DNA of 64,000 nt, taken from Streptomyces rubrogriseus (GTDB lineage: Bacteria > Actinomycetota > Actinomycetes > Streptomycetales > Streptomycetaceae). Below the pieces are notes generated by a model. That model had not been told where the DNA came from and ran no database searches. It saw only the letters and a program-made list of their open reading frames with translations. A program made the position numbers and the translations under genes. Below are positions 37,065 through 44,988 of the stretch, piece after piece. The stretch spans positions 2,790,001-2,854,000 of the forward strand of contig NZ_CP116256.1 of NCBI RefSeq assembly GCF_027947575.1. The letters run 5' to 3'. The stretch's first letter is position 1; each line of letters begins with the position of its first letter.

Positions 37065-37787
37065 GTGCACGACAACCCCACCACCGACCTCGACGGTTAC
37101 GACTGGCCCGTCTGTGCCGCCCCGAACTGTGGGCGTCAGCTTTGGGCCAACGAGACCGGCCGCTGGGCCTGCCGCCCCTGTGAGGACGCGACGAGTCAGC
37201 GGATAGCCGATCTGCCCGCCCTGTTCCGCCAGCTCGACACCACGGCGATGCTGATGCGGGGCGCGCGCCGGCCCGGCGGATCCGGTGGCACCGGCAGCAA
37301 GACGCCGCCGATCCCGCCCCGGCTGGAAGTCCTTGCCCTGGTTGGGCCCGGCGGTGTCGCCGCGCGGTTGTCGGCGATTGAGGATGCGTGGCGGGCCGCG
37401 CTCGGCTGGACCGTCGCCCCGTGGCGCGGCAGCCCCGCGCAGGCAGTGCCGCACCTGATCGGCTTCCTGGCCAACAACCTCCTGTGGGCGTGCTCCAGCT
37501 ACGAGGAGGTCGGGCAGGACATCGACGACCTGCGCCGTCTGCACGCGGAGTGCAAGGCGATCGTTGACGGTGACCGGCGTCCCGGCCGGGTCAAGATCGG
37601 CCTGTGCCCGGTGCGCGTCGACGACCAGCCGTGCGGGACGCCGTTGACTGCGACCGCCGCCAGCCACCGCGTCCGCTGCCCCAGCTGCGGGACACGGTGG
37701 GAGACGCTGGGGGAATGGCGGGAACTCCGCGCCGCACAAGACGCCGTGACCGAACAGCAGGAGCAGCAGGAAGAGGTGGCCGCATGA
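37065..37787 (+). CDS. two-zinc-ribbon protein, 240 aa
   Basis: GTG 37065 with GAGGAG 8 bases upstream is preferred over the ATG at 37020. The N-terminus has CAAPNC and CRPC (zinc ribbon 1); the C-terminus has LCPVRVDDQPC and CPSC (ribbon 2, followed by WETLGEW). The centre is helical with tryptophans (LIGFLANNLLWACSSYEEVG). Similar proteins occur in Streptomyces phages and plasmids; function unknown. Confidence 0.75.
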   Translation: MHDNPTTDLDGYDWPVCAAPNCGRQLWANETGRWACRPCEDATSQRIADLPALFRQLDTTAMLMRGARRPGGSGGTGSKTPPIPPRLEVLALVGPGGVAARLSAIEDAWRAALGWTVAPWRGSPAQAVPHLIGFLANNLLWACSSYEEVGQDIDDLRRLHAECKAIVDGDRRPGRVKIGLCPVRVDDQPCGTPLTATAASHRVRCPSCGTRWETLGEWRELRAAQDAVTEQQEQQEEVAA

Positions 37788-38101
37788 CGCCCAGACGTGT
37801 TTCGCGCCGCCCATACGGTTGCCCGCCTACCTTCCCGATGGGTGTCGAGAAGACCCGTAATCTCGAACTCGCGCAGGCGCAAGGCAGGCCCCTCGTAAGC
37901 ACCTGCCCCCTGCACTCCTACCCAGCGCCAGACGATGCTGTGTGGGAGTTCGACGAAGTCCAAAGCGTATGGGTCGTCTCCTTCTACCCCTGCGAGCATC
38001 GTGGCTACCCGCAGTGGCCTGCTGCCAGCCATCTACTCGGCGAACCGGTAGCCCACGCCCCAAGGCGGCCCTGGTGGCGGCGGCTCATGGGCGCCAAGTG
38101 A
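37784..38101 (+). CDS. hypothetical protein, 105 aa
   Basis: ATG 37784 on the previous stop. Contains scattered cysteines (CPPTFPMGVEK, STCPLHSYP, FYPCEHRG) and an arginine-tryptophan tail (RRPWWRRLMG). Probably metal-binding. Stop overlaps the next GTG. Confidence 0.6.
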   Translation: MTPRRVSRRPYGCPPTFPMGVEKTRNLELAQAQGRPLVSTCPLHSYPAPDDAVWEFDEVQSVWVVSFYPCEHRGYPQWPAASHLLGEPVAHAPRRPWWRRLMGAK

Positions 38102-38331
38102 CTGCTCCGCTTCCGCACGCGGCGGACAGTCTGCCGATCGTGACCGCGAACGACGGGCAGCCGTACCTGCCGTGCGAAGCCGTCCTCGTCCTCCTGCGGG
38201 CCATCGCCGATTCCTGCCGGAACCTCGCCGACGACCCCGACTGCGACCTTCACACCGCCGGGACCGCCATCGACATCGAAGCCGACACCCTCGAATTCCG
38301 CGCCATCGCAGCCACCCAGGAGACGTCGTGA
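38098..38331 (+). CDS. hypothetical protein, 77 aa
   Basis: GTG 38098 on the previous stop. Mostly helical (CEAVLVLLRAIADSCRNLAD). Its stop overlaps the next GTG. Function unknown. Confidence 0.6.
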   Translation: MTAPLPHAADSLPIVTANDGQPYLPCEAVLVLLRAIADSCRNLADDPDCDLHTAGTAIDIEADTLEFRAIAATQETS

Positions 38332-38720
38332 GCGACATCGCCGACTTCCTCCGCGCCCGGTACGCCGAACAGCGGGCGCTCGCCCTCGCGGCCAGCCCCG
38401 GACCATGGCAGGCCAACGACGAACACGACGAGGTGATCGCCGTCGACGGCATCACCGTCGCCGAAGGGTTCGCACTCAGCGGGCGGCAACTGCGAGCCAC
38501 CGTCGACCACATCGCCGCCCACAACCCGACCGCCGTCATCGCCGACCTCGACGCCAAGCTCGCCATCGTCGACCTCATGGACCGGACACTCGTCGCGGCC
38601 GAAGGGGACACCGAAGTCGACCACTACGCCGGACTCAGTGCAGCAGAAGAGACCCTGTGCCGCCTCGCCCAACCGTTCGTCGAGCACCCCGACCACAAGG
38701 GCGAGGAATGGGCGCCGTGA
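38328..38720 (+). CDS. DUF6221-like protein, 130 aa
   Basis: GTG 38328. MSDIADFLRARYAEQRALAL, then ASPGPWQAN and a central VDGITVAEGFALSGRQLRAT match the DUF6221 pattern of Streptomyces and its phages (helix, PGPW, then HIA-x-H-P). A second, diverged copy of the family is at 47272. Function unknown. Last gene before the late promoter region. Confidence 0.75.
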   Translation: MSDIADFLRARYAEQRALALAASPGPWQANDEHDEVIAVDGITVAEGFALSGRQLRATVDHIAAHNPTAVIADLDAKLAIVDLMDRTLVAAEGDTEVDHYAGLSAAEETLCRLAQPFVEHPDHKGEEWAP

Positions 38721-38741
38721 GCGCCGTGAAGCAAGTAGAAC

Positions 38742-38790
38742 CGTAGACGGAAACTACGAGTACTTGACTGAAAGTGCGAGTATCTGTAAT
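38742..38790 (+). promoter_or_regulatory. candidate late-gene promoter with 20-bp repeats
   Basis: A -35 TTGACT at 38764-38769 is followed by TGTAAT at 38785-38790 (15-bp spacing) as a possible -10. Two imperfect 16-bp repeats, AAACTACGAGTACTTG (38751-38766) and AAAGTGCGAGTATCTG (38771-38786), are exactly 20 bp apart and cover the promoter. CGTAGACGG at 38742-38750 also occurs at 34791-34799. It precedes the tail-fibre and virion genes. Confidence 0.5.
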
Positions 38791-38834
38791 CGTGATCCTT
38801 GATCGTGGAACACGAGTCACCACACGCTTCTGGA

Positions 38835-38863
38835 GCCCCCGCCGTGAACACCCCGGCGGGGGC
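38835..38863 (+). terminator. hairpin between promoter and first late gene
   Basis: GCCCCCGCC at 38835-38843 with GGCGGGGGC at 38855-38863 and CTTCTC after it. Lying about 45 bases after the promoter, it could attenuate late transcription until read through; inference. Confidence 0.55.
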
Positions 38864-38887
38864 CTTCTCGTATCCGGGGGAGGTGCT

Positions 38888-39169
38888 GTGGTCGCCTACC
38901 CCAACCCGCCACTGGACGAGATCCACTTTGCGCAGGTCGACGGCAACGACGACATCGGTGACCTCTGGGAGGCCGCCAAGGTCGCCGAGGTGAAGCCCGG
39001 CACCATCCGCGTCTGGGTCACCCGAGGAAAGATCGAACCCATCCTCGATGGCGAAGCAGGCCAGTACTTCCACCTCCCCACCATCCGGGCAGCAGCAGAA
39101 GGCGGAGCCAAACACCGGCCTGCCGACCCCGCCGCCAACAGTCGCGGCCCCCACGCCCACGCCGCCTGA
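38888..39169 (+). CDS. MerR/excisionase-like HTH protein, 93 aa
   Basis: GTG 38888 with GGGGGAGG upstream. DLWEAAKVAEVKPGTIRVWV followed by TRGKIEPILDGEAGQYFHLP has the wing-helix pattern of MerR/Xis-type HTH proteins that read tandem DNA sites. Low-complexity histidine/alanine tail. As first gene of the late region it may regulate late transcription. Confidence 0.7.
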   Translation: MVAYPNPPLDEIHFAQVDGNDDIGDLWEAAKVAEVKPGTIRVWVTRGKIEPILDGEAGQYFHLPTIRAAAEGGAKHRPADPAANSRGPHAHAA

Positions 39170-39232
39170 TCTCCCTGCGTGACGGCTCCCGCAGGGTCGG
39201 GCCTTGCAGCGCCCCCAGCGCTCGGCCCCCAT

Positions 39233-39266
39233 GTCCGCCCGGCCTCTGTGGGGTGGCCGGGCGGAC
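39233..39266 (+). terminator. strong hairpin
   Basis: GTCCGCCCGGCC at 39233-39244 with GGCCGGGCGGAC at 39255-39266, 12 bp and a 10-nt loop, between the HTH gene and the fibre cassette. The rest of 39170-39363 is non-coding with further weak stems. Confidence 0.65.
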
Positions 39267-39363
39267 AACAACCCGCAGACGGGCGGCACGGTCACCGCCC
39301 CACGTCCCGCCGCCCGACACCCCCGTCCAGGCGGCGGGACACCCCAACCCTCTGGAGGCTGCC

Positions 39364-39456
39364 GTGCCCGACGAATACCTGATCCGGCTCGAAGCCTCCG
39401 GCGAAGTCACCCCCGCACCCGACACGGAACCGTCTGAGACCGAGGAGGAGCAGTGA
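39364..39456 (+). CDS. acidic micro-protein, 30 aa
   Basis: GTG 39364 after TGGAGG. The product (MPDEYLIRLEASGEVTPAPD and an acidic tail) ends on the GTG of the next gene, so it is translationally coupled to it. Similar 30-residue leader-type proteins precede phage fibre genes; role unknown. Confidence 0.55.
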   Translation: MPDEYLIRLEASGEVTPAPDTEPSETEEEQ

Positions 39457-39851
39457 CCGCAGGACTCGCCCCCAGCCTCGTCTCCGGCTGGCTCAACACC
39501 CTTCGCAGCGCAGGCACCGCCTACCCGGCAGTCGCCGGAACGTTCGCCCAACTCCACACCGGGGACCCCGGCGCCGCAGGCACCGCCAGCATCAGCGCCG
39601 GCTCCACCACCCGGAACAGCTTCACGTTCGCCGCCTCAGCCTCCGGGTCCGCTCTCGCCCTCAGTGGCGCGCCCGCCGCCTGGACCAACGGCGGCACCAG
39701 CGAAACCCTCACCCACATCTCCGTGTGGACCGCGGCCACCGGCGGCACCTTCCTGTTCTCCGTCGCCCTCACCGCATCCAAAGCCTGGGCGGCAGCCGAC
39801 CAGTTCACGCTCACCAGTCTGGGCGCGAGCCTCAGCCCGCAGTCCTCCTGA
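39453..39851 (+). CDS. tail-fibre/minor structural protein, 132 aa
   Basis: GTG 39453 overlaps the micro-protein stop. AQLHTGDPGAAGTASISAGS and THISVWTAATGGTFLFSVAL follow a pattern common in small phage fibre or collar proteins (LHTGDPGAAGT, R-x-S, TH-x-S-x-W). Predicted beta-sandwich. First member of cassette A; compare the gene at 41595. Confidence 0.75.
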   Translation: MTAGLAPSLVSGWLNTLRSAGTAYPAVAGTFAQLHTGDPGAAGTASISAGSTTRNSFTFAASASGSALALSGAPAAWTNGGTSETLTHISVWTAATGGTFLFSVALTASKAWAAADQFTLTSLGASLSPQSS

Positions 39852-39870
39852 CCGCCTGGAGGCGTCGGCT

Positions 39871-41283
39871 GTGACGACGTACCTCGCCCAGGCCAACACC
39901 GGCGCCGACGCCCTCGCCACAGTCCGCACCGTCACCAAACCCGCCGGAGTCACCGCGGGTGCGGTCGGCGTGTTCTGGCTCGTCCGCTGGCACGAGTCCG
40001 GCAGCTTCCCTGCCGTTACCCCGCCAGCCGGAGCTGTTCTCCGCGGCACGATCACGACGGCCAGCATGCAAACCCAGTGCTACCTGCACCGGATCGCAGC
40101 CGAAACATCGTTCGCGTACTCGTGGACCAGTGGCCGTTGGTCCACCCTCGCCGCCGTCTGGTTCTCCGGCGTAGACCCCACCGCCGATCTCGCCACCGTG
40201 CCCTTCCAGTCGGCGACTGGCAGTGGCACCGCCATCGGCACCCTCACCGTCACATCCAACGTGGACAGCGCGCTGGCCTGGCACGTCAACACCATCGACA
40301 CCTCCGGCGTCACCCACCAGCCGCCCACCGGATTCACCGAAGTCGCCGACGTTTCGCCGTGGGCATCCGCCTACCGCATCACCGTCGCCAGCGGCAGCCA
40401 AGACGCCTCCGGCGCCACCGCCAGCCCCACCACCGCCTGGGCCGCCGGACTCGTCGCCCTCCCACCCGCCAGCACCGGCGGCGTGACCGGCGACGCCACG
40501 CTCGCTGGCACCGCCGGACTCTCCGCGGCAGGCATGCGCGGAAGAACGGGCGGGGCAGGGCTCGCAAGCTCCGCCAATCTCGCGGCTGGCGGCGTGCGAC
40601 GGACCAGCAGCACAGCTGCCGCGGCTGCGACCGCTGGGCTGACAGCAGCCGGCATGCGAGGCCTCTCCCAGACGGCCGAACTCGCCGCGACCGCCAGCCT
40701 GGACGCCGACGGGCACGCCACCGTCTCCGGCGACGCAAGCCTCGAAGCCGCAGCCGAACTAGCGGGCGCAGGGAAGCGGACCACCGCGGCCGGAGCAGGC
40801 GCCACCGCTGCCGTCGACCTTGTGTCCAGCGGCCTGGTCGGCCACCCCGGACAAGGCCAGCTCGCGGCAACCGCCGACCTCAAGGCCGCAGGACTACGCG
40901 CCACCACAACCGCGGCAGGACTCGCCAGCAGCGCGGCACTCACGGCCGACGGACTGGTCGGCTCGCCGCCCGTCACCGGCGCCGCAGCACTCTCCGCAGC
41001 CGGCGTCATCGCCGCGGCAGGCCGGCGCACGACCACGGGCCTGGCCGTCCTGCAAGCCACGGTGACGCTCACCGCGGCCGGAGCGGCAGCAGGTGCCAGC
41101 AGCGCCGGCCTCGCAGCCGCCGCGGTCCTGTCGGCGTCCGGTACGACGTCGGGTAGCAGTGACGACATCGAGGTCATCGTCGGCGCCCCCTACAGTCCGT
41201 GGGCCGCCGGGCCGCCGCAAGCCTCCCTGTGGGCGTCCCGGCCGCCGCAGTCGAGCAGTTGGGAGGTGGGTGCCCCGTGGTGA
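39871..41283 (+). CDS. repeat-rich tail-fibre protein, 470 aa
   Basis: GTG 39871 after TGGAGG. The first 200 residues are a beta-rich domain (FWLVRWHESGSFPAVTPPAG, YSWTSGRWSTLAAVWFSGVD). Residues about 205-430 are about eleven imperfect 19-22-residue repeats built on LxAxAxLxAAG (for example ATADLKAAGLRATTT), which suggest a fibrous or solenoid stalk. The C-terminus (APYSPWAAGPPQASLWASRP) resembles the end of the gene at 41989. Likely a receptor-binding or decoration fibre. Stop overlaps the next GTG. Confidence 0.75.
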   Translation: MTTYLAQANTGADALATVRTVTKPAGVTAGAVGVFWLVRWHESGSFPAVTPPAGAVLRGTITTASMQTQCYLHRIAAETSFAYSWTSGRWSTLAAVWFSGVDPTADLATVPFQSATGSGTAIGTLTVTSNVDSALAWHVNTIDTSGVTHQPPTGFTEVADVSPWASAYRITVASGSQDASGATASPTTAWAAGLVALPPASTGGVTGDATLAGTAGLSAAGMRGRTGGAGLASSANLAAGGVRRTSSTAAAAATAGLTAAGMRGLSQTAELAATASLDADGHATVSGDASLEAAAELAGAGKRTTAAGAGATAAVDLVSSGLVGHPGQGQLAATADLKAAGLRATTTAAGLASSAALTADGLVGSPPVTGAAALSAAGVIAAAGRRTTTGLAVLQATVTLTAAGAAAGASSAGLAAAAVLSASGTTSGSSDDIEVIVGAPYSPWAAGPPQASLWASRPPQSSSWEVGAPW

Positions 41284-41567
41284 TCCCCGCCTCGTCGACT
41301 GAGTACGTGCACGTCCCCGTCACCGCACCGGCGGGCACGGACCTCTCCGGGTCGCCGGTGAAGATCGCCGTGGTGGCGCACGGCGACAACCCGAGCGCCG
41401 ACGAATGGATGACCGCGGAGTGGGCGGACGGGGTGGCCCGGCTCCTCGTCGGTCCCGACGGTGGTGCGGTCACCCTCACACGCAGCACCTACCGGGTGTG
41501 GATCACCTTCGATCCGCCCGGCGCCGAAAACCTCGTCCGGCTCGCAGGCTCCCTCACCATCAGCTGA
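41280..41567 (+). CDS. SSTEY-type structural protein, 95 aa (copy A)
   Basis: GTG 41280 on the previous stop. ASSTEYVHVPVTAPAGTDLS and VARLLVGPDGGAVTLTRSTY form a beta-sandwich-like pattern. A paralogue with the same sequence skeleton lies at 42816. Probably a fibre chaperone or tip protein; inferred from position and duplication. Confidence 0.7.
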   Translation: MIPASSTEYVHVPVTAPAGTDLSGSPVKIAVVAHGDNPSADEWMTAEWADGVARLLVGPDGGAVTLTRSTYRVWITFDPPGAENLVRLAGSLTIS

Positions 41568-41594
41568 CCTTCCAGCCCGAGGAGGGCAGTCGCC

Positions 41595-41978
41595 ATCGCA
41601 GACAACTTGAGCAACACGGCCGAGAACCGCACCGTCGACTGGCTCTTCGGCTCCTCCACGACCGCCCCGACGCTGCCGCTGAAGATGGCCCTCGTCACCG
41701 CGGCAGGCAGTGATGCCGCCGCGGGCACCGAGGTCACCGGCGGCTCCTACGCCCGCAAGAACATCTCCGTCGCCGCCGCAGTCAACGGAGCCGTCTCCAA
41801 CTCTGCAGACCTCGTCTTCACCGGCATGCCCGCCTGCACTGTGGTCGGCTGGGAGATCTGGGACTCGGCCGGCACGCCGGTCCGCTGGTGCTATGGCCCG
41901 TTCGACGCGTCCAAGACCGTTGCCGCGGGGGACGAGTTCAAGGTCGCCGCAGGCGCGTGGACGTTCTCTGCGTCGTGA
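41595..41978 (+). CDS. tail-fibre/collar-like protein, probable ATC start
   Basis: GAGGAGGG at 41579-41586 fits an initiation at ATC 41595 (IADNLSNTAENRTVDWLFGS), while the only standard codon, TTG 41607, is too far away. Related phage proteins begin MxADNLSNxAEN, so the extra residues belong to the protein. The remainder (TLPLKMALVTAAGSDAAAGT, YARKNISVAAAVNG) is the same small beta-sandwich type as at 39453. 127 residues if ATC is used. Confidence 0.7.
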   Translation: MADNLSNTAENRTVDWLFGSSTTAPTLPLKMALVTAAGSDAAAGTEVTGGSYARKNISVAAAVNGAVSNSADLVFTGMPACTVVGWEIWDSAGTPVRWCYGPFDASKTVAAGDEFKVAAGAWTFSAS

Positions 41979-41988
41979 GGAGGCCCTG

Positions 41989-42825
41989 ATGCCGCTCCTC
42001 ACCACCCTCCAGGACAATTTCAACGATGGCGTGATCGGCCCGAACTGGGGCGATTCCTACGGTGGTGTCACCGAGACCGGCGGTCAGGCTCGTGTGCCGC
42101 TGGTCGCTGGGGCCTACGCCGGCTACCAGACTGGTCGGGCGTGGACGCTGGCGGGGGCGTCGATCTATCTGAAGACGCCGGTGCTGCCTGCGGCCTCGAC
42201 GGGGACGGATGTCGGCGTCCACTTCATGATCACGTCTGCGGTGGATGGCACCGGCATCGGCTTCAAAATCAACCGGGTCACCAGCAAGCTGCGCATGCAG
42301 TCGAACACGGACTACTTCGACGCTGGCGCCGTCGAGATCACCTACGACGCCACGAACCACCTGTGGCTGCGGCTGCGTGAAGACGGCACCAACGTGTACT
42401 GGGACACCAGCCCCAACGGGACGACGTGGACCAACCGGCGCACCCTCGCCACCCCGGCCTGGATCACCGCCGCAGTCGACACCTGCGCGGTGGATCTGTT
42501 CTGCTACCGCGACGCCGGGACCACAGACTTCGCTGCTTACGACAACGTCAATACGCTGTCGGACGGCGCGGTTGTCACCGGTACCGGCTCCGGCACCATG
42601 ACCACCGCAGCGACTGGAACGGCGAAGCGCACCGCCACCGGAACCGGGGCAGGCATCGTCGACACCATGGCAGCCGTCACCGCGCAGGCCGTCTACCACG
42701 CCAGCGGGGCGGGCAGTGTCGACACCGACGCCACCGCCACCGCAGGCGGCACCGACCGCAACGACATCGACACCACCATCGGGCGCCCGCACAGCGGATG
42801 GGTGGTGAGCCGGCCGTGGAGGTAG
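41989..42825 (+). CDS. lectin-like tail-fibre protein, 278 aa
   Basis: ATG 41989 after GAGGAGG. The N-terminal 200 residues (LQDNFNDGVIGPNWGDSYGG, then VGVHFMITSAVDGTGIGFKI and LWLRLREDGTNVYWDTSPNG) look like a concanavalin-like (LamG/DUF1349-type) sugar-binding domain. A threonine/glycine-rich stalk and a tail GRPHSGWVVSRPWR follow. Probably binds host surface sugars. Overlaps the next GTG by 10 bases. Confidence 0.75.
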   Translation: MPLLTTLQDNFNDGVIGPNWGDSYGGVTETGGQARVPLVAGAYAGYQTGRAWTLAGASIYLKTPVLPAASTGTDVGVHFMITSAVDGTGIGFKINRVTSKLRMQSNTDYFDAGAVEITYDATNHLWLRLREDGTNVYWDTSPNGTTWTNRRTLATPAWITAAVDTCAVDLFCYRDAGTTDFAAYDNVNTLSDGAVVTGTGSGTMTTAATGTAKRTATGTGAGIVDTMAAVTAQAVYHASGAGSVDTDATATAGGTDRNDIDTTIGRPHSGWVVSRPWR

Positions 42826-43115
42826 CCGCGTCGAGCACCGAGTATGTGCGGGTCACCGCCACCAGCAAGGCGGGCGGCACCCCGATCAGCCCGGCCGCTC
42901 CGCCGCAGTTCGCGTTCCAGCCCAGCTCGGTCACCGGCAACCCCGTGGAGGGGGACTGGTTGGCGGGGGAGTGGGCCAGCCCGCACGCCCGCATCCTCAT
43001 CGGCCCTAACGGCGGCGCCGTGACCCTGGAGCCCGGCGAGTACCGGGTGTGGCTCACCTGGGCTGCCGGAGCCGAAACCCCGGTCTACCGGGCCGGAACG
43101 ATCACCGTCTACTAG
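42816..43115 (+). CDS. SSTEY-type structural protein, 99 aa (copy B)
   Basis: GTG 42816 inside the previous gene's end. AASSTEYVRVTATSKAGGTP and HARILIGPNGGAVTLEPGEY align with copy A at 41280 (SSTEYV, ARxLxGPxGGAVTL, YRVWxTxxxxGAE). Closes cassette B. Small virion-associated protein by context. Confidence 0.7.
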   Translation: MEVAASSTEYVRVTATSKAGGTPISPAAPPQFAFQPSSVTGNPVEGDWLAGEWASPHARILIGPNGGAVTLEPGEYRVWLTWAAGAETPVYRAGTITVY

Positions 43116-43129
43116 GAAGTGCCCGCGCC

Positions 43130-43840
43130 ATGGCCGACGACCTGCTCGTCATCATCCCCACCCGAGGCCGACCGCAAGCCGTCATGCCGATCGTCAGGGC
43201 GTGGCACGAGACCGGCGCGACGGCCGATCTGCTGTTCGCGGTCGACACTGACGACCCCGAGCTGTCCGCATACAAGCGCGAGGCGGCGAAGTTCAAGTCG
43301 GGCGGGCAGATCCGGTTCACGTTCGGCAAGCGGCGGCGGCTGGTCGGCACCCTCAACCAGCAGGCCGTGAAGGCGGCCAAGGACTACCGGTTCCTGGCGT
43401 TCATGGGTGACGATCACCGTCCCCGCCCCGCCGCGATGCCGTGGGATGCCCGCATCCGCGAGTGCCTGTCGGGCGGGCCCGGCATCGTCTACGGCAACGA
43501 CCTGCTGCAAGGCGAGAAGATGGCCACTGCCGTCGCCATGACCGCCGACATCGTCCGAACGCTGAACTACATGGCGCCGCCCAGCATGGTGCACCTGTGC
43601 GTCGACCTGGTGTGGGTCGACTGGGGGCGCGGCATGGGGCGGATCACCTACCTCGACGACATGGTGATCGAGCACCTGCACCCGGCCGCGTCGAAGGCCG
43701 AACTCGATGCCGTGTACGAGGAGTGCAACAGCGAGCAGCAGGTGTCCGCCGACACGGCCGCCTACTACGAGTACCGCGACGGCGGCGGCCTCGAAGCCGA
43801 CCTTGCCAAGCTGCGGAAGCTCATCGAGGAGGCGGCGTGA
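43130..43840 (+). CDS. GT-A type glycosyltransferase, 236 aa
   Basis: ATG 43130 with the recurring GCCCGCGCC leader. LLVIIPTRGRPQAVMPIVRA is the nucleotide-sugar binding start of GT-A enzymes and FMGDDHRPRPAAMPWDARIR carries the metal-binding DD(H) motif, used like DxD. Other segments (IVYGNDLLQGEKMATAVAMT, YLDDMVIEHLHP) fit the family. It likely adds a sugar to a virion protein or to DNA. Encoded right after the fibre cassettes. Confidence 0.78.
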   Translation: MADDLLVIIPTRGRPQAVMPIVRAWHETGATADLLFAVDTDDPELSAYKREAAKFKSGGQIRFTFGKRRRLVGTLNQQAVKAAKDYRFLAFMGDDHRPRPAAMPWDARIRECLSGGPGIVYGNDLLQGEKMATAVAMTADIVRTLNYMAPPSMVHLCVDLVWVDWGRGMGRITYLDDMVIEHLHPAASKAELDAVYEECNSEQQVSADTAAYYEYRDGGGLEADLAKLRKLIEEAA

Positions 43841-44103
43841 TCCTCGCCTGCAAGGGCTGCGGTCGTACCAAGCCTGCCCCCGACGGAACACCGAACGACA
43901 TCCACCCATCCGAGCACTGCGGAAGTTGCCCGCCATGGGCATGCGAGACATGCGGGGAGACGTGCAGCGCCACAGCGTTGTGCTCGTGCTGGCTGCCGCT
44001 CGACGGAATGGCGCATGCCGATATCAAAGCCCTCTTCGCGGCCGATGGCACGTTCAACCTCGGCGGACTGATCGGATCCAGGGGGAGCGATGGGCGTCCG
44101 TGA
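43837..44103 (+). CDS. cysteine-rich zinc protein, 88 aa
   Basis: GTG 43837 on the previous stop. Ten cysteines in 45 residues (CKGCGR, CGSCPPWACETCGETC, CSCW) form at least two zinc sites. Overlaps the start of the next gene by 14 bases. Role unknown. Confidence 0.65.
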   Translation: MILACKGCGRTKPAPDGTPNDIHPSEHCGSCPPWACETCGETCSATALCSCWLPLDGMAHADIKALFAADGTFNLGGLIGSRGSDGRP

Positions 44104-44386
44104 CCACGAAACGCCCCCCTCGACCTGGTGCGATTGGTGGACCGAAGTCCATGACCTCACCGCCGACATCTCCTACGGCTGGGTTCCGCCGGAACTGACA
44201 GCAGACCCCGGCGACCCCAACCCCTGGTTCTGGCACTGGTGCAGCCAGCAAGGGCAGTGGAATGCGCAGGCCGCGCCCGAGCACTCGCTCGTGGCGCGTC
44301 AGCCGCTGCACATGGAGCCGTCCCTTCTGTGGTCGTGCTGCGGGACACACGGATTCGTCCGCAACGGGGAGTGGGTATCAGCGTGA
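44090..44386 (+). CDS. tryptophan-rich hypothetical protein, 98 aa
   Basis: ATG 44090 lies inside the previous gene's end. Nine tryptophans, for example PSTWCDWWTEVHDL and PNPWFWHWCSQQG. A compact fold with a cysteine pair (WSCCGTHGF). No family recognised. Stop overlaps the methyltransferase GTG. Confidence 0.65.
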   Translation: MGVRDHETPPSTWCDWWTEVHDLTADISYGWVPPELTADPGDPNPWFWHWCSQQGQWNAQAAPEHSLVARQPLHMEPSLLWSCCGTHGFVRNGEWVSA

Positions 44387-44988
44387 CCGCCGACGACGTC
44401 ATCAAGGCATGGGACCAGGCCGACCCGACCGCGATCCACCCGCTGCGGCAGGTCTCCGAAGAGGCGTACTGGGAGGCCGGCCGCGCGCAGGCCGACATGC
44501 TCGCCACCGTCATCCCCGGCAACGCCAAGGTCATGGACTTCGGATGCGGTGACGGACGCGTCGCCATCCCCATGGCGGAATGGGGCTACGAGGTGACCGC
44601 AGTCGACGCCTCCCAGCGCATGCTCGACCGGCTGTGGAAGCGAGCCCCCGAACTGACCGCTGTCCAGGCCGACGCCGACGGCGTCGCCGCACACCTCGGC
44701 CGCCGCCGCATGGACGCCGTGTACTCCCTCGCCGTCCTCATCCACCACAGCTACAGCGACTGCCTGCACATCATCGGCAAGCTGCGGGCCGCGACCAAGA
44801 TCGGCGGCATCCTCGTCCTCGACTGGCCCGTCTCCGACCAGCCGGCCGAAGCCGACAGCTGGATCGGCGTCACCACCTGGTCCCGGCAGCAGCAGGCCGA
44901 CGCGTGCGCCGAGATCGGGCTGGAGCCTGTCGACAGCGGCCTGCCGTGGGGCGTGTACCGGGCCGTCAAGGCAGGCGTGGGTACGTAA
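44383..44988 (+). CDS. class I SAM-dependent methyltransferase, 201 aa
   Basis: GTG 44383. Motif I is KVMDFGCGDGRVAIPMAEWG, motif II YEVTAVDAS, then a downstream AVYSLAVLIHH and GGILVLDWPVS that match the class I Rossmann fold. Probably methylates a small molecule or a sugar. Its neighbours (glycosyltransferase, epimerase) suggest a sugar-modifying step; substrate unknown. Stop overlaps the next ATG. Confidence 0.85.
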   Translation: MTADDVIKAWDQADPTAIHPLRQVSEEAYWEAGRAQADMLATVIPGNAKVMDFGCGDGRVAIPMAEWGYEVTAVDASQRMLDRLWKRAPELTAVQADADGVAAHLGRRRMDAVYSLAVLIHHSYSDCLHIIGKLRAATKIGGILVLDWPVSDQPAEADSWIGVTTWSRQQQADACAEIGLEPVDSGLPWGVYRAVKAGVGT

